The notes below the pieces were generated by a model that had not been told where the DNA came from, did no database searches, and saw nothing but the letters and a program-made list of their open reading frames with translations. Positions 55,117-63,922 of a DNA stretch of 64,000 bases are shown here, in pieces (the stretch's first letter is position 1; each line of letters opens with the position of its first letter). Origin of the DNA: VRUE01 sp963728365 (GTDB lineage: Bacteria; Actinomycetota; Thermoleophilia; Solirubrobacterales; 70-9); NCBI GenBank assembly GCA_963728365.1, contig CAVSJI010000001.1, positions 1,798,001 through 1,862,000 of the forward strand, read 5' to 3'. The position numbers were made by a program, and so were the translations under genes.

Positions 55117-55590
55117 GTGGACTACGCTCCGATCTCCGTCGCCTTGAAGTTCGGCTTCCTCGCCGTCCTCTACCTCTTCCTGCTCTGGATCGCGCGCAGC
55201 GCGCTCAAGGACCTGCGCCGCACCACCGCGCCGGCACCCGACGCGACCGGCTTCCACCAGGCGGTTGCCGCCGCGCCCCCGACCGCCCCGACCGACGCCT
55301 GGCTGGTGGTCGAGCGCGGCGGCGGGCTGGCCGCCGGCGAGCGCTTCGACCTGATCGGCGGGCTGAGCGTCGGCCGCTCGGGCGAGGCCGACGTGCGCAT
55401 CGACGACCGCTACGCCTCCGGCGTGCACGCCAGGATCTTCAGCCGTGGTGGCCGCAGCTTCATCGAGGACATGAACTCGACCAACGGCACCCTGCTCAAC
55501 GACGCCACCCTGAGCGGAGAGGCGGAGCTGATCGACGGCGACGTGGTGCGGATCGGCGACACCGAGTTCAGGTACGAGGAGGGCGGTTGA
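55117..55590 (+). CDS. fhaB: FhaB/FipA-partner-like membrane FHA protein
   Basis: 157 aa from GTG 55117. One N-terminal membrane helix (ALKFGFLAVLYLFLLWIAR) and a C-terminal FHA domain (LSVGRSGEADVRIDDRYASG, VHARIF, EDMNSTNGTLLND). Small membrane FHA proteins of this type recruit phosphorylated division proteins in mycobacteria. 9 bp after fhaA, 5 bp before pstP. Confidence 0.88.
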   Translation: MDYAPISVALKFGFLAVLYLFLLWIARSALKDLRRTTAPAPDATGFHQAVAAAPPTAPTDAWLVVERGGGLAAGERFDLIGGLSVGRSGEADVRIDDRYASGVHARIFSRGGRSFIEDMNSTNGTLLNDATLSGEAELIDGDVVRIGDTEFRYEEGG

Positions 55591-55594
55591 GGTC

Positions 55595-56773
55595 GTGCTG
55601 CGGATCTCCGAACAGGCCCACCGCACCGACACCGGGCGTCAGCGCAACGCCAACGAGGACTCCTTCTTCGTGCGGCCGCCGATCTTCGTCGTCGCCGACG
55701 GCATGGGCGGCGCCCAGGCGGGCGAGGTGGCGTCGAAGGCGGCCGCCGACGCCTTTGACGTCGACCTCCCCGACGCCCCCCCCGAGAGCGTCTTGCGCGA
55801 GACGATCCTCACCGCCAACCGGCGCATCCACGACCTGGCTCGCGCCGACGCCTCGCGCGCCGGGATGGGCACCACGCTGACCGCGGCGATCGTCGACGCG
55901 GCGGCGGAAGAGGTGGCGATCGGCCACGTCGGCGACAGCCGCGCCTACCGCCTGCGCGGCGGCAAGCTCGAGCAGCTGACCCGCGACCACTCGCTGGTCG
56001 AGGAGATGCGGCGCAAGGGCCAGATCACCGACGCCCAGGCCGAGGACCACCCGCAGCGCTCGATCATCACCCGGGCGCTCGGCCCCGAACCGGAGGTCGA
56101 GCCGGACCTGCAGACCGTGCCGGCGGCGCCGGGCGACGTCTTCCTGATCTGCTCGGACGGGTTGACGACGATGCTCGGCGAGGAGCAGATCGCCGAGCTG
56201 CTCGCCGGGTCGACCTCGCTCGACGCCGCGGTGCGGGCGCTCGTCGACGAAGCCAACCGGGCGGGGGGTCGCGACAACATCACCGCCCTCGCCTTCCGGC
56301 TCGAAGATGCCGCCTCGCCCCGTCAGAGCCACGAAGACGCGACCCTGATCGGCGCCGCCGCCGAGCAGGCCGGCCTGACCGCGACCGAGGTCCGCCGCCG
56401 CGCCGCCGCGGCCGCCGCCGATCAACGCCGCGAGCAGGTGGCGGCCAGGGGTCGGCGTCGCTGGCCCGGGCGAGCGGCCAAGGTGCTAGCGGCGCTCGTC
56501 GCAATCGCGACCCTCGCCTTCGCCGCCTGGTACGGCAACCGCCAGGTCTGGTTCCTCGGCACCGACGAAGGCGGCCGCGTCGCCCTCTACCGCGGCCTGC
56601 CCTACGAGCTGCCGCTCGGCGTCAAGCTCTACAGCGAGCGCTACGCGAGTCCGATCCAGACCGCGTCGTTGTCCCAGCGGCGTGAGGAAGCGGTGATCGG
56701 CCATGACCTGCGCTCCCGCGGCGACGCCGTCTCGCTGGTCGAAGACATCGAACGCTCCGCGGGGGTGGAATGA
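55595..56773 (+). CDS. pstP: PP2C-family serine/threonine protein phosphatase PstP
   Basis: 392 aa, GTG start. PPM metal-binding motifs: RQRNANEDSFF, VVADGMGGAQAGEVAS, GHVGDSRAYRLR, RDHSLVEEM, ICSDGLTTML and GGRDNITALAF. One membrane helix follows (VLAALVAIATLAFAAWYG, about 295-313), with a short extracytoplasmic tail. It reverses phosphorylation by the linked kinases. Overlaps rodA by 4 bp. Confidence 0.94.
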   Translation: MLRISEQAHRTDTGRQRNANEDSFFVRPPIFVVADGMGGAQAGEVASKAAADAFDVDLPDAPPESVLRETILTANRRIHDLARADASRAGMGTTLTAAIVDAAAEEVAIGHVGDSRAYRLRGGKLEQLTRDHSLVEEMRRKGQITDAQAEDHPQRSIITRALGPEPEVEPDLQTVPAAPGDVFLICSDGLTTMLGEEQIAELLAGSTSLDAAVRALVDEANRAGGRDNITALAFRLEDAASPRQSHEDATLIGAAAEQAGLTATEVRRRAAAAAADQRREQVAARGRRRWPGRAAKVLAALVAIATLAFAAWYGNRQVWFLGTDEGGRVALYRGLPYELPLGVKLYSERYASPIQTASLSQRREEAVIGHDLRSRGDAVSLVEDIERSAGVE

Positions 56774-58071
56774 CCTCAGCCAGGAACCGGGAGATGCTGG
56801 CGCTGGTCCCGGTGGCGCTGCTGCTCACCGCCGGCTTCGCCGCCGTCTTCGCCCAGGAGAACGCCCGGCTCGACAGCGTCAGCCTGATCTACGGGGCCTA
56901 CTTCTTCGCCGCCTGCCTCGCCACCCACGTCTACCTGCGCGTCCGGCTGCCCAATGCCGACCCCTACCTCTTCCCGCTGGTCGCGCTGCTCACCGCCTTC
57001 GGCCTGGTGATGGTCTACCGGATCGACCCGACCCTGGCCCGCGACCAGGCCAACTGGTTCGTCCTCGGCCTCGTCCTCTTCGCCGCAACGATCCAGTTCC
57101 TGCGCGATTACGACGTGCTCGAGCGCTACCGGTACACGATCGCCGCCATCGGCCTGCTGCTGCTGCTGGCGCCGCGCCTGCCCGGCGTCGGCCAGCAGGT
57201 CAACGGCGCCTACCTCGGGGTCAAGCTCGGTCCGCTCGCCTTCCAGCCGGCCGAGTTCTCGAAGATCTGCCTGGTCGTCTTCCTCGCCAGCTACCTGCGC
57301 GAGCACCGCGAGGTCCTGATCGTCGGCGCCCGTCGGGTGCTCGGCGTGACCCTGCCGCCGCTCAAGCATTTCGGCCCGATGCTGGTCGTCTGGGGCGCCT
57401 CGATGTTCATGCTCGTCTTCATCCGCGACCTGGGCAGCTCGCTGATGTTCTTCGCCGCCTTCCTCGCCCTGCTCTACGTGGCGACCGGGCGCTTCTCCTT
57501 CGTCGCGATCGGCATGGTCATGTTCGTGCTCGGCGCCTGGTTCTTCGCCGCCACCGTGCCGCACGTCCACGAGCGGGTCGATATCTGGCTCAATCCCTAC
57601 GCGCACCCGCAGAAGAGCGGCTACCAGATCCTCCAGTCGATCTTCGCGCAGGCCGACGGCGGCCTCTTCGGCAAGGGCTTCGCGCAGGCGCTGATCACCG
57701 TGCCGGGCACCCATCAGGCGCTGCTGCCGGCGGCGCAGACCGACACGATCTACTCGCTGATCGTCAACGAGCTCGGCCTCTTCGGCGCCTGCGCGGTGAT
57801 CCTCATCTACCTGCTGATCGCGGCGCGCGGCTTCAAGATCGCCCTGCTCGCCGACGACGGTTTCTCGAAGCTGCTCGCCACCGGTCTGACCGCGGTCTTC
57901 GCGATCCAGGCCTTCGTGATCATCGGCGGCGTCACCCGGGTAATCCCGCTGACCGGCGTCACCCTGCCCTTCATCAGCTACGGCGGCAGCTCGATCGTCG
58001 CCAACTTCGTGCTCGTCGCCCTGCTGCTGCTCGTCTCCGACCGGGCGCGCCGGGAGATGGCCGCGTCATGA
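56770..58071 (+). CDS. rodA: SEDS peptidoglycan glycosyltransferase (RodA/FtsW family)
   Basis: 433 aa, ten or more membrane helices. SEDS motifs: FQPAEFSKICLVVFLASYL, IRDLGSSLMFF with the catalytic Asp region, WLNPYAHPQKSGYQILQS, and the C-terminal TGVTLPFISYGGSSIVANF. It polymerises lipid II together with the class B PBP encoded next (4-bp overlap). Glu is all GAG. Division or elongation specificity cannot be settled; the cluster position matches actinobacterial RodA. Confidence 0.93.
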   Translation: MTSARNREMLALVPVALLLTAGFAAVFAQENARLDSVSLIYGAYFFAACLATHVYLRVRLPNADPYLFPLVALLTAFGLVMVYRIDPTLARDQANWFVLGLVLFAATIQFLRDYDVLERYRYTIAAIGLLLLLAPRLPGVGQQVNGAYLGVKLGPLAFQPAEFSKICLVVFLASYLREHREVLIVGARRVLGVTLPPLKHFGPMLVVWGASMFMLVFIRDLGSSLMFFAAFLALLYVATGRFSFVAIGMVMFVLGAWFFAATVPHVHERVDIWLNPYAHPQKSGYQILQSIFAQADGGLFGKGFAQALITVPGTHQALLPAAQTDTIYSLIVNELGLFGACAVILIYLLIAARGFKIALLADDGFSKLLATGLTAVFAIQAFVIIGGVTRVIPLTGVTLPFISYGGSSIVANFVLVALLLLVSDRARREMAAS

Positions 58072-59528
58072 ACCGCCAGATCGTCAAGCTCTTCGCCTTC
58101 GTCGTCGTGCTCTTTGCCGTGTTGATTGGCTTCACCTCCTACTGGGCGGTCTTCGACGCTGCGGCGCTGAAGCAGAAGGACGCCAACAAGCGGCCGCTGC
58201 TCGAGCAGCGGCAGATCGAGCGCGGCCGGATCCTCGCCGCCGACGGCACGGTGCTGGCCAAGTCGGTGGCCAAGGGCCACGGCGCCGGGCTGCGCTACGT
58301 GCGCCGTTACCCGCACGGCTCGCTCTACGGCCACCCGATCGGCTACAGCTTCGTGCGCGAGGGCGACAGCGAGCTCGAGCAGTTCCACAACGACGAGCTG
58401 GTCGGCGAAGAATCCGAATTCAGCTCGATCCTCGACGAGCTGCGCGGCCGCAAGCAGGAGGGCAACGACGTCGTCACCAATCTCGACCCTGCCGCCCAGC
58501 AGGTCGCCCTGGAAGACCTCGAGAGCGCCGGCTTTGGCGCCGTGGTCGCGATCGAGCCGCAGAGCGGCAGGGTGCGGGTGATGGCCTCCAACCCGCCCTA
58601 TGACCCAAACCGCATCCCCTACGAACTCAACAAGCTCAACGCCAACGAAGCCGAATCGCCGCTGCTCAACCGCGCCACCCAGGGCCAGTACCCGCCCGGC
58701 TCGACCTTCAAGGTGGTGACCGCGGCCGCCGCGCTCGATTCCGGGGCGATCACTCCCGAATCGGCGCTCGCCGCGCCCAGCCCGCTCTCCGTGCAGGGGT
58801 TGCCGCTGCAGAACGACTTCAATCAAAGCTTCCCGCCGATCGCCCTCGACACGGCGCTGACCAACTCGGTCAACACCTGGTTCGCCCAGGTCGGCGAACA
58901 GGTCGGCGAGCAGACCATGTTCGAATACATGGACCGCTTCGGCTTCAACTCCCAACCGGCGATCGATCTGCCCTCGAACCAGGTCTACAAGAGCGGCATC
59001 TACGACTACGAAGCGGGAAAGTTCCTCGGACCCGGCGACCCGGTCGACATCGGCCGCATCGCAATCGGCCAGGAGCGGCTCACGGTGACCCCGCTGCAGA
59101 TGGCCGAGGTGGCTTCCGCGGTCGCCAACAAGGGCAAGCTGATCAAGCCGCAGATCTGGAGCCGGGTGGTCGACCCCGACGGCCGCGTCACCAAGCGGCT
59201 CGACCCCTCCGAGTACAGCCGGCCGATCAGCGCTCAGACCGCCGAAGAGCTGGCGGCGGCGATGGAAGGGGTGGTCAGCGAAGGCACTGGGACCAACGCG
59301 GCGATTTCGGGGGTGCAGGTCGCCGGCAAGACCGGCACGGCGGAAACGCCGAGCGAAAGCTGCGGCGGCTCGAGCGAATCCAACCAGGCCTGGTTCATCG
59401 GCTTCGCCCCGGCCGAGCACCCGAAGATCGCGATCGCAGCGACGGTCGAATGCACGCCGCAGTTCGGCAACGACATCGCCGCGCCAATCTTCCGCGACGT
59501 TGCGGAAACGATTCTGGCCGGCGAATGA
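58068..59528 (+). CDS. pbpA: class B penicillin-binding protein PbpA
   Basis: 486 aa from ATG 58068. One N-terminal anchor (IVKLFAFVVVLFAVLIGFTS), a dimerisation domain, and a transpeptidase with S-x-x-K in PGSTFKVVTAAAALD, S-x-N in LTNSVNTWF and KTG in VAGKTGTAETP. It cross-links peptidoglycan made by its SEDS partner. Two late Cys (SESCGG, VECTP) could form a disulfide, as in actinobacterial PbpA. Glu codons are mixed (about 20 GAA, 16 GAG). Confidence 0.93.
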   Translation: MNRQIVKLFAFVVVLFAVLIGFTSYWAVFDAAALKQKDANKRPLLEQRQIERGRILAADGTVLAKSVAKGHGAGLRYVRRYPHGSLYGHPIGYSFVREGDSELEQFHNDELVGEESEFSSILDELRGRKQEGNDVVTNLDPAAQQVALEDLESAGFGAVVAIEPQSGRVRVMASNPPYDPNRIPYELNKLNANEAESPLLNRATQGQYPPGSTFKVVTAAAALDSGAITPESALAAPSPLSVQGLPLQNDFNQSFPPIALDTALTNSVNTWFAQVGEQVGEQTMFEYMDRFGFNSQPAIDLPSNQVYKSGIYDYEAGKFLGPGDPVDIGRIAIGQERLTVTPLQMAEVASAVANKGKLIKPQIWSRVVDPDGRVTKRLDPSEYSRPISAQTAEELAAAMEGVVSEGTGTNAAISGVQVAGKTGTAETPSESCGGSSESNQAWFIGFAPAEHPKIAIAATVECTPQFGNDIAAPIFRDVAETILAGE

Positions 59529-59540
59529 GAGACTGCCGCC

Positions 59541-61421
59541 GTGCCTGAGGTCCGCCAGGGGAGCGTCGTCGACGGTAGGTACCGGATTCTCGAGCGGATC
59601 GGCTCGGGCGGGATGGCCGACGTCTGGCTCGCCGACGACTCCCACCTGCAGCGCCGCGTGGCGCTCAAGGTCCTGCACGACCGCTACACCCAGGATCGCG
59701 AGTTCGTCGAGCGCTTCCGCCGCGAGGCCGAGGCCGCGGCCGGCCTGCAGCACCCCAACGTGGTCGCCGTCTTCGACCGCGGCGACGTCGACGGCACCTA
59801 CTACATCGCCATGCAGTACCTCGAAGGCCGCACCCTGAAGCAGCTGATCGACGCCGGCCTCACCCCTGAACAGGCGGTTGCGCTGATCCGTCAGGTGCTC
59901 GAGGGCGCCCGCTTCGCCCACCGTCACGGCATCGTCCACCGCGACCTGAAGCCGCAGAACGTGATCGTCGACGACGAGGGCAAGGCGACGGTGACCGACT
60001 TCGGCATCGCCCGCGCCGGCGTCTCGGAGATCACCCAGACCGGCTCGGTGATGGGCACGCCGCACTACCTCTCCCCCGAGCAGGCGCAGGGCTTCGACGT
60101 GACCGCGGTCTCCGACATCTACTCGATCGGCGTGATGCTCTATGAGGCGCTCACCGGGCGGGTCCCCTTCGAGGGGGACTCGGCGGTGGCGGTGGCGATG
60201 AAACAGGTCTCCCAGGTGCCGCAGCGACCGAGCTCGATCAATCCGCGGGTCAGCTCGGCCCTCGACGCCGCGGTGATGCGCGCACTCGAGAAGGAGCCGG
60301 GCCGCCGCTTCCAAAGCGCCGACGCCTTCATCGCCGCCCTCGACGCCGCGATCAAGGAACCGGCGGCCGTGGGGCAGGACACCGCCGCCTTCGTGCCGCT
60401 GCCGCCCGTCGTCGCCACCCCCGAGGAGCAGGTAGCCGAGCCGGAGGACGAGGAGAAGCGCCGTCGCCGCTTCTGGATCATGGTCGCCGCCGCCGTGCTG
60501 ATCGGGTTGCTCGCCGGCTTCGCGTTGACCCGTGACACGACCACCCGGGTCCCGAGCGTGACCGGCAACCAGCTCAACGTGGCGATCGCATTGCTGCAGC
60601 AGAACGGGTTCGGAGTCGGGGAAGTGAAGCGCGTCCAGCGCGAAGCGCCCTCGGGCGAAGTCCTCGAGCAGGACCCGTCCGCCTCGCCGCCGGCCGATCA
60701 GGCTTCGCTCGACTGCGCCTTCGTCACCCTCTTCTGCTCGAAGCCGAAAGTGACCCTGACGGTGAGCGCCGGGCCGGGCAGCGCCAAGGTGCCCTCGACG
60801 GCGGGGCTGTCCGGCGCCGATGCCGAAGAAGCACTCGAAGAAGCCGGCTTCGACCCGCGCGTCGAAAAGACCGTCTCGGAAAAGGTCGAAGAGGGGCTCG
60901 TCGTCAACTCGCTGCCCCCTGGCGGCAGCACGGCGACGCGCGGCAGCGAAGTGATCATCCGCGTCTCGACCGGCCCGAAGCTGGCCAAGGTGCCGGTCCT
61001 GGTCGGCACCCAGCGCTCGGTCGCCGTGCAGCAGATCCGCGGTCGCGGCTTCTCGCCGAGCGTCTCAGAAGAAGAGAGCTCCGAACCGGCGGGTCAGGTG
61101 ATCCGCCAGGCACCCAGCGCCGGCTCACGGCTGCCCTCCGGCTCGACCGTCTCGATCGTCGTCTCCAAGGGCGAAAGGACGGTGAGCATGCCCAACGTGA
61201 TCGGCAAGCTGCGCGCCGACGCGGTCGAAGCGCTGCGCGCCGAAGGCCTGAAGCCGACCGTCAGCGAACGGGAAACCGAAGTCGAATCGCAGGTCGGCAG
61301 GGTCACCGACCAGTTCCCGCCGCCCGGCTCCGAAGTCAAGCCGGGTGCCGGGGTGACGGTGGTCGTCGGCAAGCGGGCTGCGGCGAGCGGCGAACCGGAA
61401 CTCGAAGAAGAAGAACCGTGA
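59541..61421 (+). CDS. pknB: PASTA-domain serine/threonine protein kinase PknB
   Basis: 626 aa, GTG start. Kinase domain 1-270 (RIGSGGMADVWLADD, VALKVLH, VHRDLKPQNVIV, TDFGIARAGVSEI, GTPHYLSPEQAQG). An acidic juxtamembrane stretch, a membrane helix (about 312-332) and four PASTA repeats follow outside (starting VPSVTGNQLN, VPSTAGLSGA, VPVLVGTQRS, MPNVIGKLRA). PASTA repeats sense muropeptides or lipid II. Glu codons change sharply at the membrane: 20 GAG/3 GAA before, 3 GAG/28 GAA after. Last kinase gene of the cluster, followed by ddl. Confidence 0.95.
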   Translation: MPEVRQGSVVDGRYRILERIGSGGMADVWLADDSHLQRRVALKVLHDRYTQDREFVERFRREAEAAAGLQHPNVVAVFDRGDVDGTYYIAMQYLEGRTLKQLIDAGLTPEQAVALIRQVLEGARFAHRHGIVHRDLKPQNVIVDDEGKATVTDFGIARAGVSEITQTGSVMGTPHYLSPEQAQGFDVTAVSDIYSIGVMLYEALTGRVPFEGDSAVAVAMKQVSQVPQRPSSINPRVSSALDAAVMRALEKEPGRRFQSADAFIAALDAAIKEPAAVGQDTAAFVPLPPVVATPEEQVAEPEDEEKRRRRFWIMVAAAVLIGLLAGFALTRDTTTRVPSVTGNQLNVAIALLQQNGFGVGEVKRVQREAPSGEVLEQDPSASPPADQASLDCAFVTLFCSKPKVTLTVSAGPGSAKVPSTAGLSGADAEEALEEAGFDPRVEKTVSEKVEEGLVVNSLPPGGSTATRGSEVIIRVSTGPKLAKVPVLVGTQRSVAVQQIRGRGFSPSVSEEESSEPAGQVIRQAPSAGSRLPSGSTVSIVVSKGERTVSMPNVIGKLRADAVEALRAEGLKPTVSERETEVESQVGRVTDQFPPPGSEVKPGAGVTVVVGKRAAASGEPELEEEEP

Positions 61422-61440
61422 GCGGAGCGCGGGGCAACCG

Positions 61441-62406
61441 GTGAAAGTCGCGATCCTCGCCGGCGGCCGCTCCTCCGAGCACGACGTCTCGCTGCGCTCC
61501 GGCGAGGCGGTGGCGAGCGGCCTCGAGCAGGCGGGCCACGAGGCGCTGCGGGTGACGATCTCCCGCGAGGGGGCGTGGAGCTTTGAGGGTTCGGCGGTCG
61601 AGCTCGCGCCCGCCGCCGGCCTGCTCGACGCCGACGCCGTCTTCCCGGCCCTGCACGGGCCCTTTGGCGAGGACGGCAGCGTCCAGGGCCTGCTCGAGTG
61701 GCTCGACGTCCCCTACGTCGGCTCCGACGTGCTCGCCTCGGCGGTCTGCATGGACAAGCTGACCTTGAAGCGCCTCTTCGCCCAGGGCGGCCTGCCCCAG
61801 GTCGACTTCGTCGCCGCCGGCGAGCCCGGTTGGCGCGAGCGCTGCGCGGCGATCGGCCTGCCGCTCTGGGCAAAGCCCTCGCGGCTCGGCTCCAGCGTCG
61901 GGATCAGCCGGGTCGAGTCGCTCGACCAGCTCGATGCCGCGGTCGAGCTCGCCCGCCGCCACGACCCGCGAGTGATCGTCGAGGCGCACTCGGGAGGCCG
62001 CGAGGTCGAGTGCTCGCTGCTCGGCAACGAGCGGGTCGAGGCCTCGCAGCCCGGCGAGGTCGTCGCCAACGGCGGTTGGTACGACTACGAGACCAAGTAC
62101 CGCGAGGGCGGCATGGAGCTAGTCGTCCCCGCCCCGATCGAGTCGGGTCAGCTCGCCAGAGTCCGCGAGCTGGCGATCCGCGCCTTCGAGCTGGGCGGCT
62201 GTTCCGGCCTGGCCCGCTGCGACTTCTTCGTGGAACCCAACGGCCCCGTCCTCCTCAACGAGCTCAACACGATGCCCGGCTTCACCCAGACCAGCGTCTA
62301 CGCCAAGCTCTGGGAGTCCTCCGGCCTCGCCTACCCAGACCTCTGCGACCGCCTGGTCCAGCTCGCCCTCGAGCGCCACAGGCACGCCCGCTCCCACGAG
62401 TTCTGA
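61441..62406 (+). CDS. ddl: D-alanine-D-alanine ligase (paralogue 2)
   Basis: 321 aa, GTG start. ATP-grasp ligase: ILAGGRSSEHDVSLRSGEAV, ALHGPFGEDGSVQGLLE, LWAKPSRLGSSVGISRV, EVECSLLGNERV, and LNELNTMPGFTQTSVYAKLW. It makes D-Ala-D-Ala for the peptidoglycan stem peptide, fitting its place after rodA-pbpA-pknB. Its stop is one base from the stop of the convergent kinase gene. A second ligase-like gene lies at 34.1 kb. Confidence 0.94.
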   Translation: MKVAILAGGRSSEHDVSLRSGEAVASGLEQAGHEALRVTISREGAWSFEGSAVELAPAAGLLDADAVFPALHGPFGEDGSVQGLLEWLDVPYVGSDVLASAVCMDKLTLKRLFAQGGLPQVDFVAAGEPGWRERCAAIGLPLWAKPSRLGSSVGISRVESLDQLDAAVELARRHDPRVIVEAHSGGREVECSLLGNERVEASQPGEVVANGGWYDYETKYREGGMELVVPAPIESGQLARVRELAIRAFELGGCSGLARCDFFVEPNGPVLLNELNTMPGFTQTSVYAKLWESSGLAYPDLCDRLVQLALERHRHARSHEF

Positions 62407-62407
62407 G

Positions 62408-63922
62408 CTATCGCAGCAGCTTGATGTCGCTGATCTGCATCTGGTAGCCGCCGTACTGGTCGTGAGCTTCGGAAGCCTTGTTGAACCAGAGCAGGAAGTA
62501 GGTGGCCGGCTTGGAGACGTTGAGGTCGATCTCCTCGGTTGGGGAGGCGTTGACGGTGGTGCCGACCGGTTCGCCCCAGCCGCTGAGCTCTTCGGGGGGG
62601 CCTGAGGAGGCGGCGAAGACCTGGGCGTCCCAGCCCGGGGTCGGGGTGCGGACGACCATCGTCGCCGGCTTGGACGGCGCGGCCGTCTTCACGTAGATGC
62701 CGACGCCGGGGTCGGGGCCGGTCTTGGTGCCGGCGAAGGTGTCGGATTCGTAGTGCTCGGTTTCCCAGGCGGTGCCGGTCGGGTTGCCGTCGTGGACCAG
62801 TTCGACCCCTTCGGGCACCTCTTCGCCGTCCCCCTGCGGGTCGTAGTCGGTCGCGCTCGCGATCGCCAGCGGCTTGCCGCTGCCCTTGGCGGCGCCTCCG
62901 CCGCCGATTTCGCCGCTGGAGATCAGTTGCACCGCGAGCAGCACGCCCCCGCCGACAAGGAGCAACGCGACGATCGCCGCCCAGCTCCAGCGCGCCCGGC
63001 CGGAGAGCTTGCGCTTCGGCGGCGGCACCGCGTCGAGCACGCTGGTCGCCTCTCCGGTGGTCGACCCCGCCCGCGCCGCCTCGACCTCGAGCGCGGTCGA
63101 GAGGTCGTCGATCATCGCGCCGACGTCCTGGTAGCGCTGCTCAGGGTCCTTGGCCGTCGACCGCTCGACCACCAGGGCGACCGCCGCTGAGAGGTCGGGT
63201 CGGCGCCGTTGCACGTCGGGCAGCTCCTCGTTGACGTGCTTCATCGCCACGCCGACCTGGCTGTCGGCCGAGAACGGGACCTGGCCGACGAGCATCTCGT
63301 AGAGCACCACGCCCAGCGAGTAGACGTCGGAGCGCTGGTCGACCGGGCGGCCCATCGCCTGCTCGGGCGCGACGTAGTCGGTGGTGCCCAGGACCCGGCC
63401 GGTCGCCGTCATCCCGTCCTGCTCGAGCTGGCGCGAGATGCCGAAGTCGGTCAGCTTTGCCCGGCCCTCGGCGTCGATCAGCACGTTCTGCGGCTTGATG
63501 TCGCGGTGGACCATGCGCCGCGCGTGAGCGACGGAAAGCCCCCGGCCAATCTCGATCGCGTAGGCGATCGCCTCCTGCGGCTCCAGCGCCCCATCGCGTG
63601 CGATCCGCTGCTTCAGCGTCTCCCCCTCGACGTACTCGAAGACGATGTAGGGGTGGCCGCCGTCCTCCCCGGCGTCGATCACCGAGACGACGTTGGGGTG
63701 CGAGAGCTTGGCCACCGCCCGCGCCTCCTGGCGGAAGCGCTCGAGTTGGTCGGCCTGCTCGGACATCTCGCGGTGCATCACCTTGACCGCGACCTGGCGG
63801 TCGAGCGTCTGGTCGCGCGCCAGGTAGACGGTCGACATTCCGCCGCTGCCCAGCTTCGCCTCCAGCCGGTAACGGCCGGAGAGCACGGTGCCGATCATCG
63901 CGCTGGAGGGAGCGGGGATCAT
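62408..63922 (-). CDS. membrane serine/threonine protein kinase with non-PASTA extracellular domain
   Basis: 504 aa. Kinase domain (LGSGGMSTVYLARD, VAVKVMH, VHRDIKPQNVLIDAEG, TDFGISRQLEQ, GTTDYVAPEQAMG), a Pro/Lys linker (VPPPKRKLSG), a membrane helix (about 311-331), and an extracellular domain of about 165 residues. That domain is beta-rich, with ASATDYDPQGDGEEVPEG and a closing GGYQMQISDIKLLR, like the discoidin/galactose-binding-type domains on some actinobacterial kinases. Glu codons: 23 GAG/0 GAA inside, 5 GAG/9 GAA outside. The ligand is unknown. Confidence 0.9.
   Translation of the reverse strand: MIPAPSSAMIGTVLSGRYRLEAKLGSGGMSTVYLARDQTLDRQVAVKVMHREMSEQADQLERFRQEARAVAKLSHPNVVSVIDAGEDGGHPYIVFEYVEGETLKQRIARDGALEPQEAIAYAIEIGRGLSVAHARRMVHRDIKPQNVLIDAEGRAKLTDFGISRQLEQDGMTATGRVLGTTDYVAPEQAMGRPVDQRSDVYSLGVVLYEMLVGQVPFSADSQVGVAMKHVNEELPDVQRRRPDLSAAVALVVERSTAKDPEQRYQDVGAMIDDLSTALEVEAARAGSTTGEATSVLDAVPPPKRKLSGRARWSWAAIVALLLVGGGVLLAVQLISSGEIGGGGAAKGSGKPLAIASATDYDPQGDGEEVPEGVELVHDGNPTGTAWETEHYESDTFAGTKTGPDPGVGIYVKTAAPSKPATMVVRTPTPGWDAQVFAASSGPPEELSGWGEPVGTTVNASPTEEIDLNVSKPATYFLLWFNKASEAHDQYGGYQMQISDIKLLR

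Noticed and set aside
54910..55590. Longer start for the membrane FHA protein
   Set aside because: The upstream part of the frame is out-of-frame fhaA coding sequence; GTG 55117 gives a clean membrane helix at the N-terminus.
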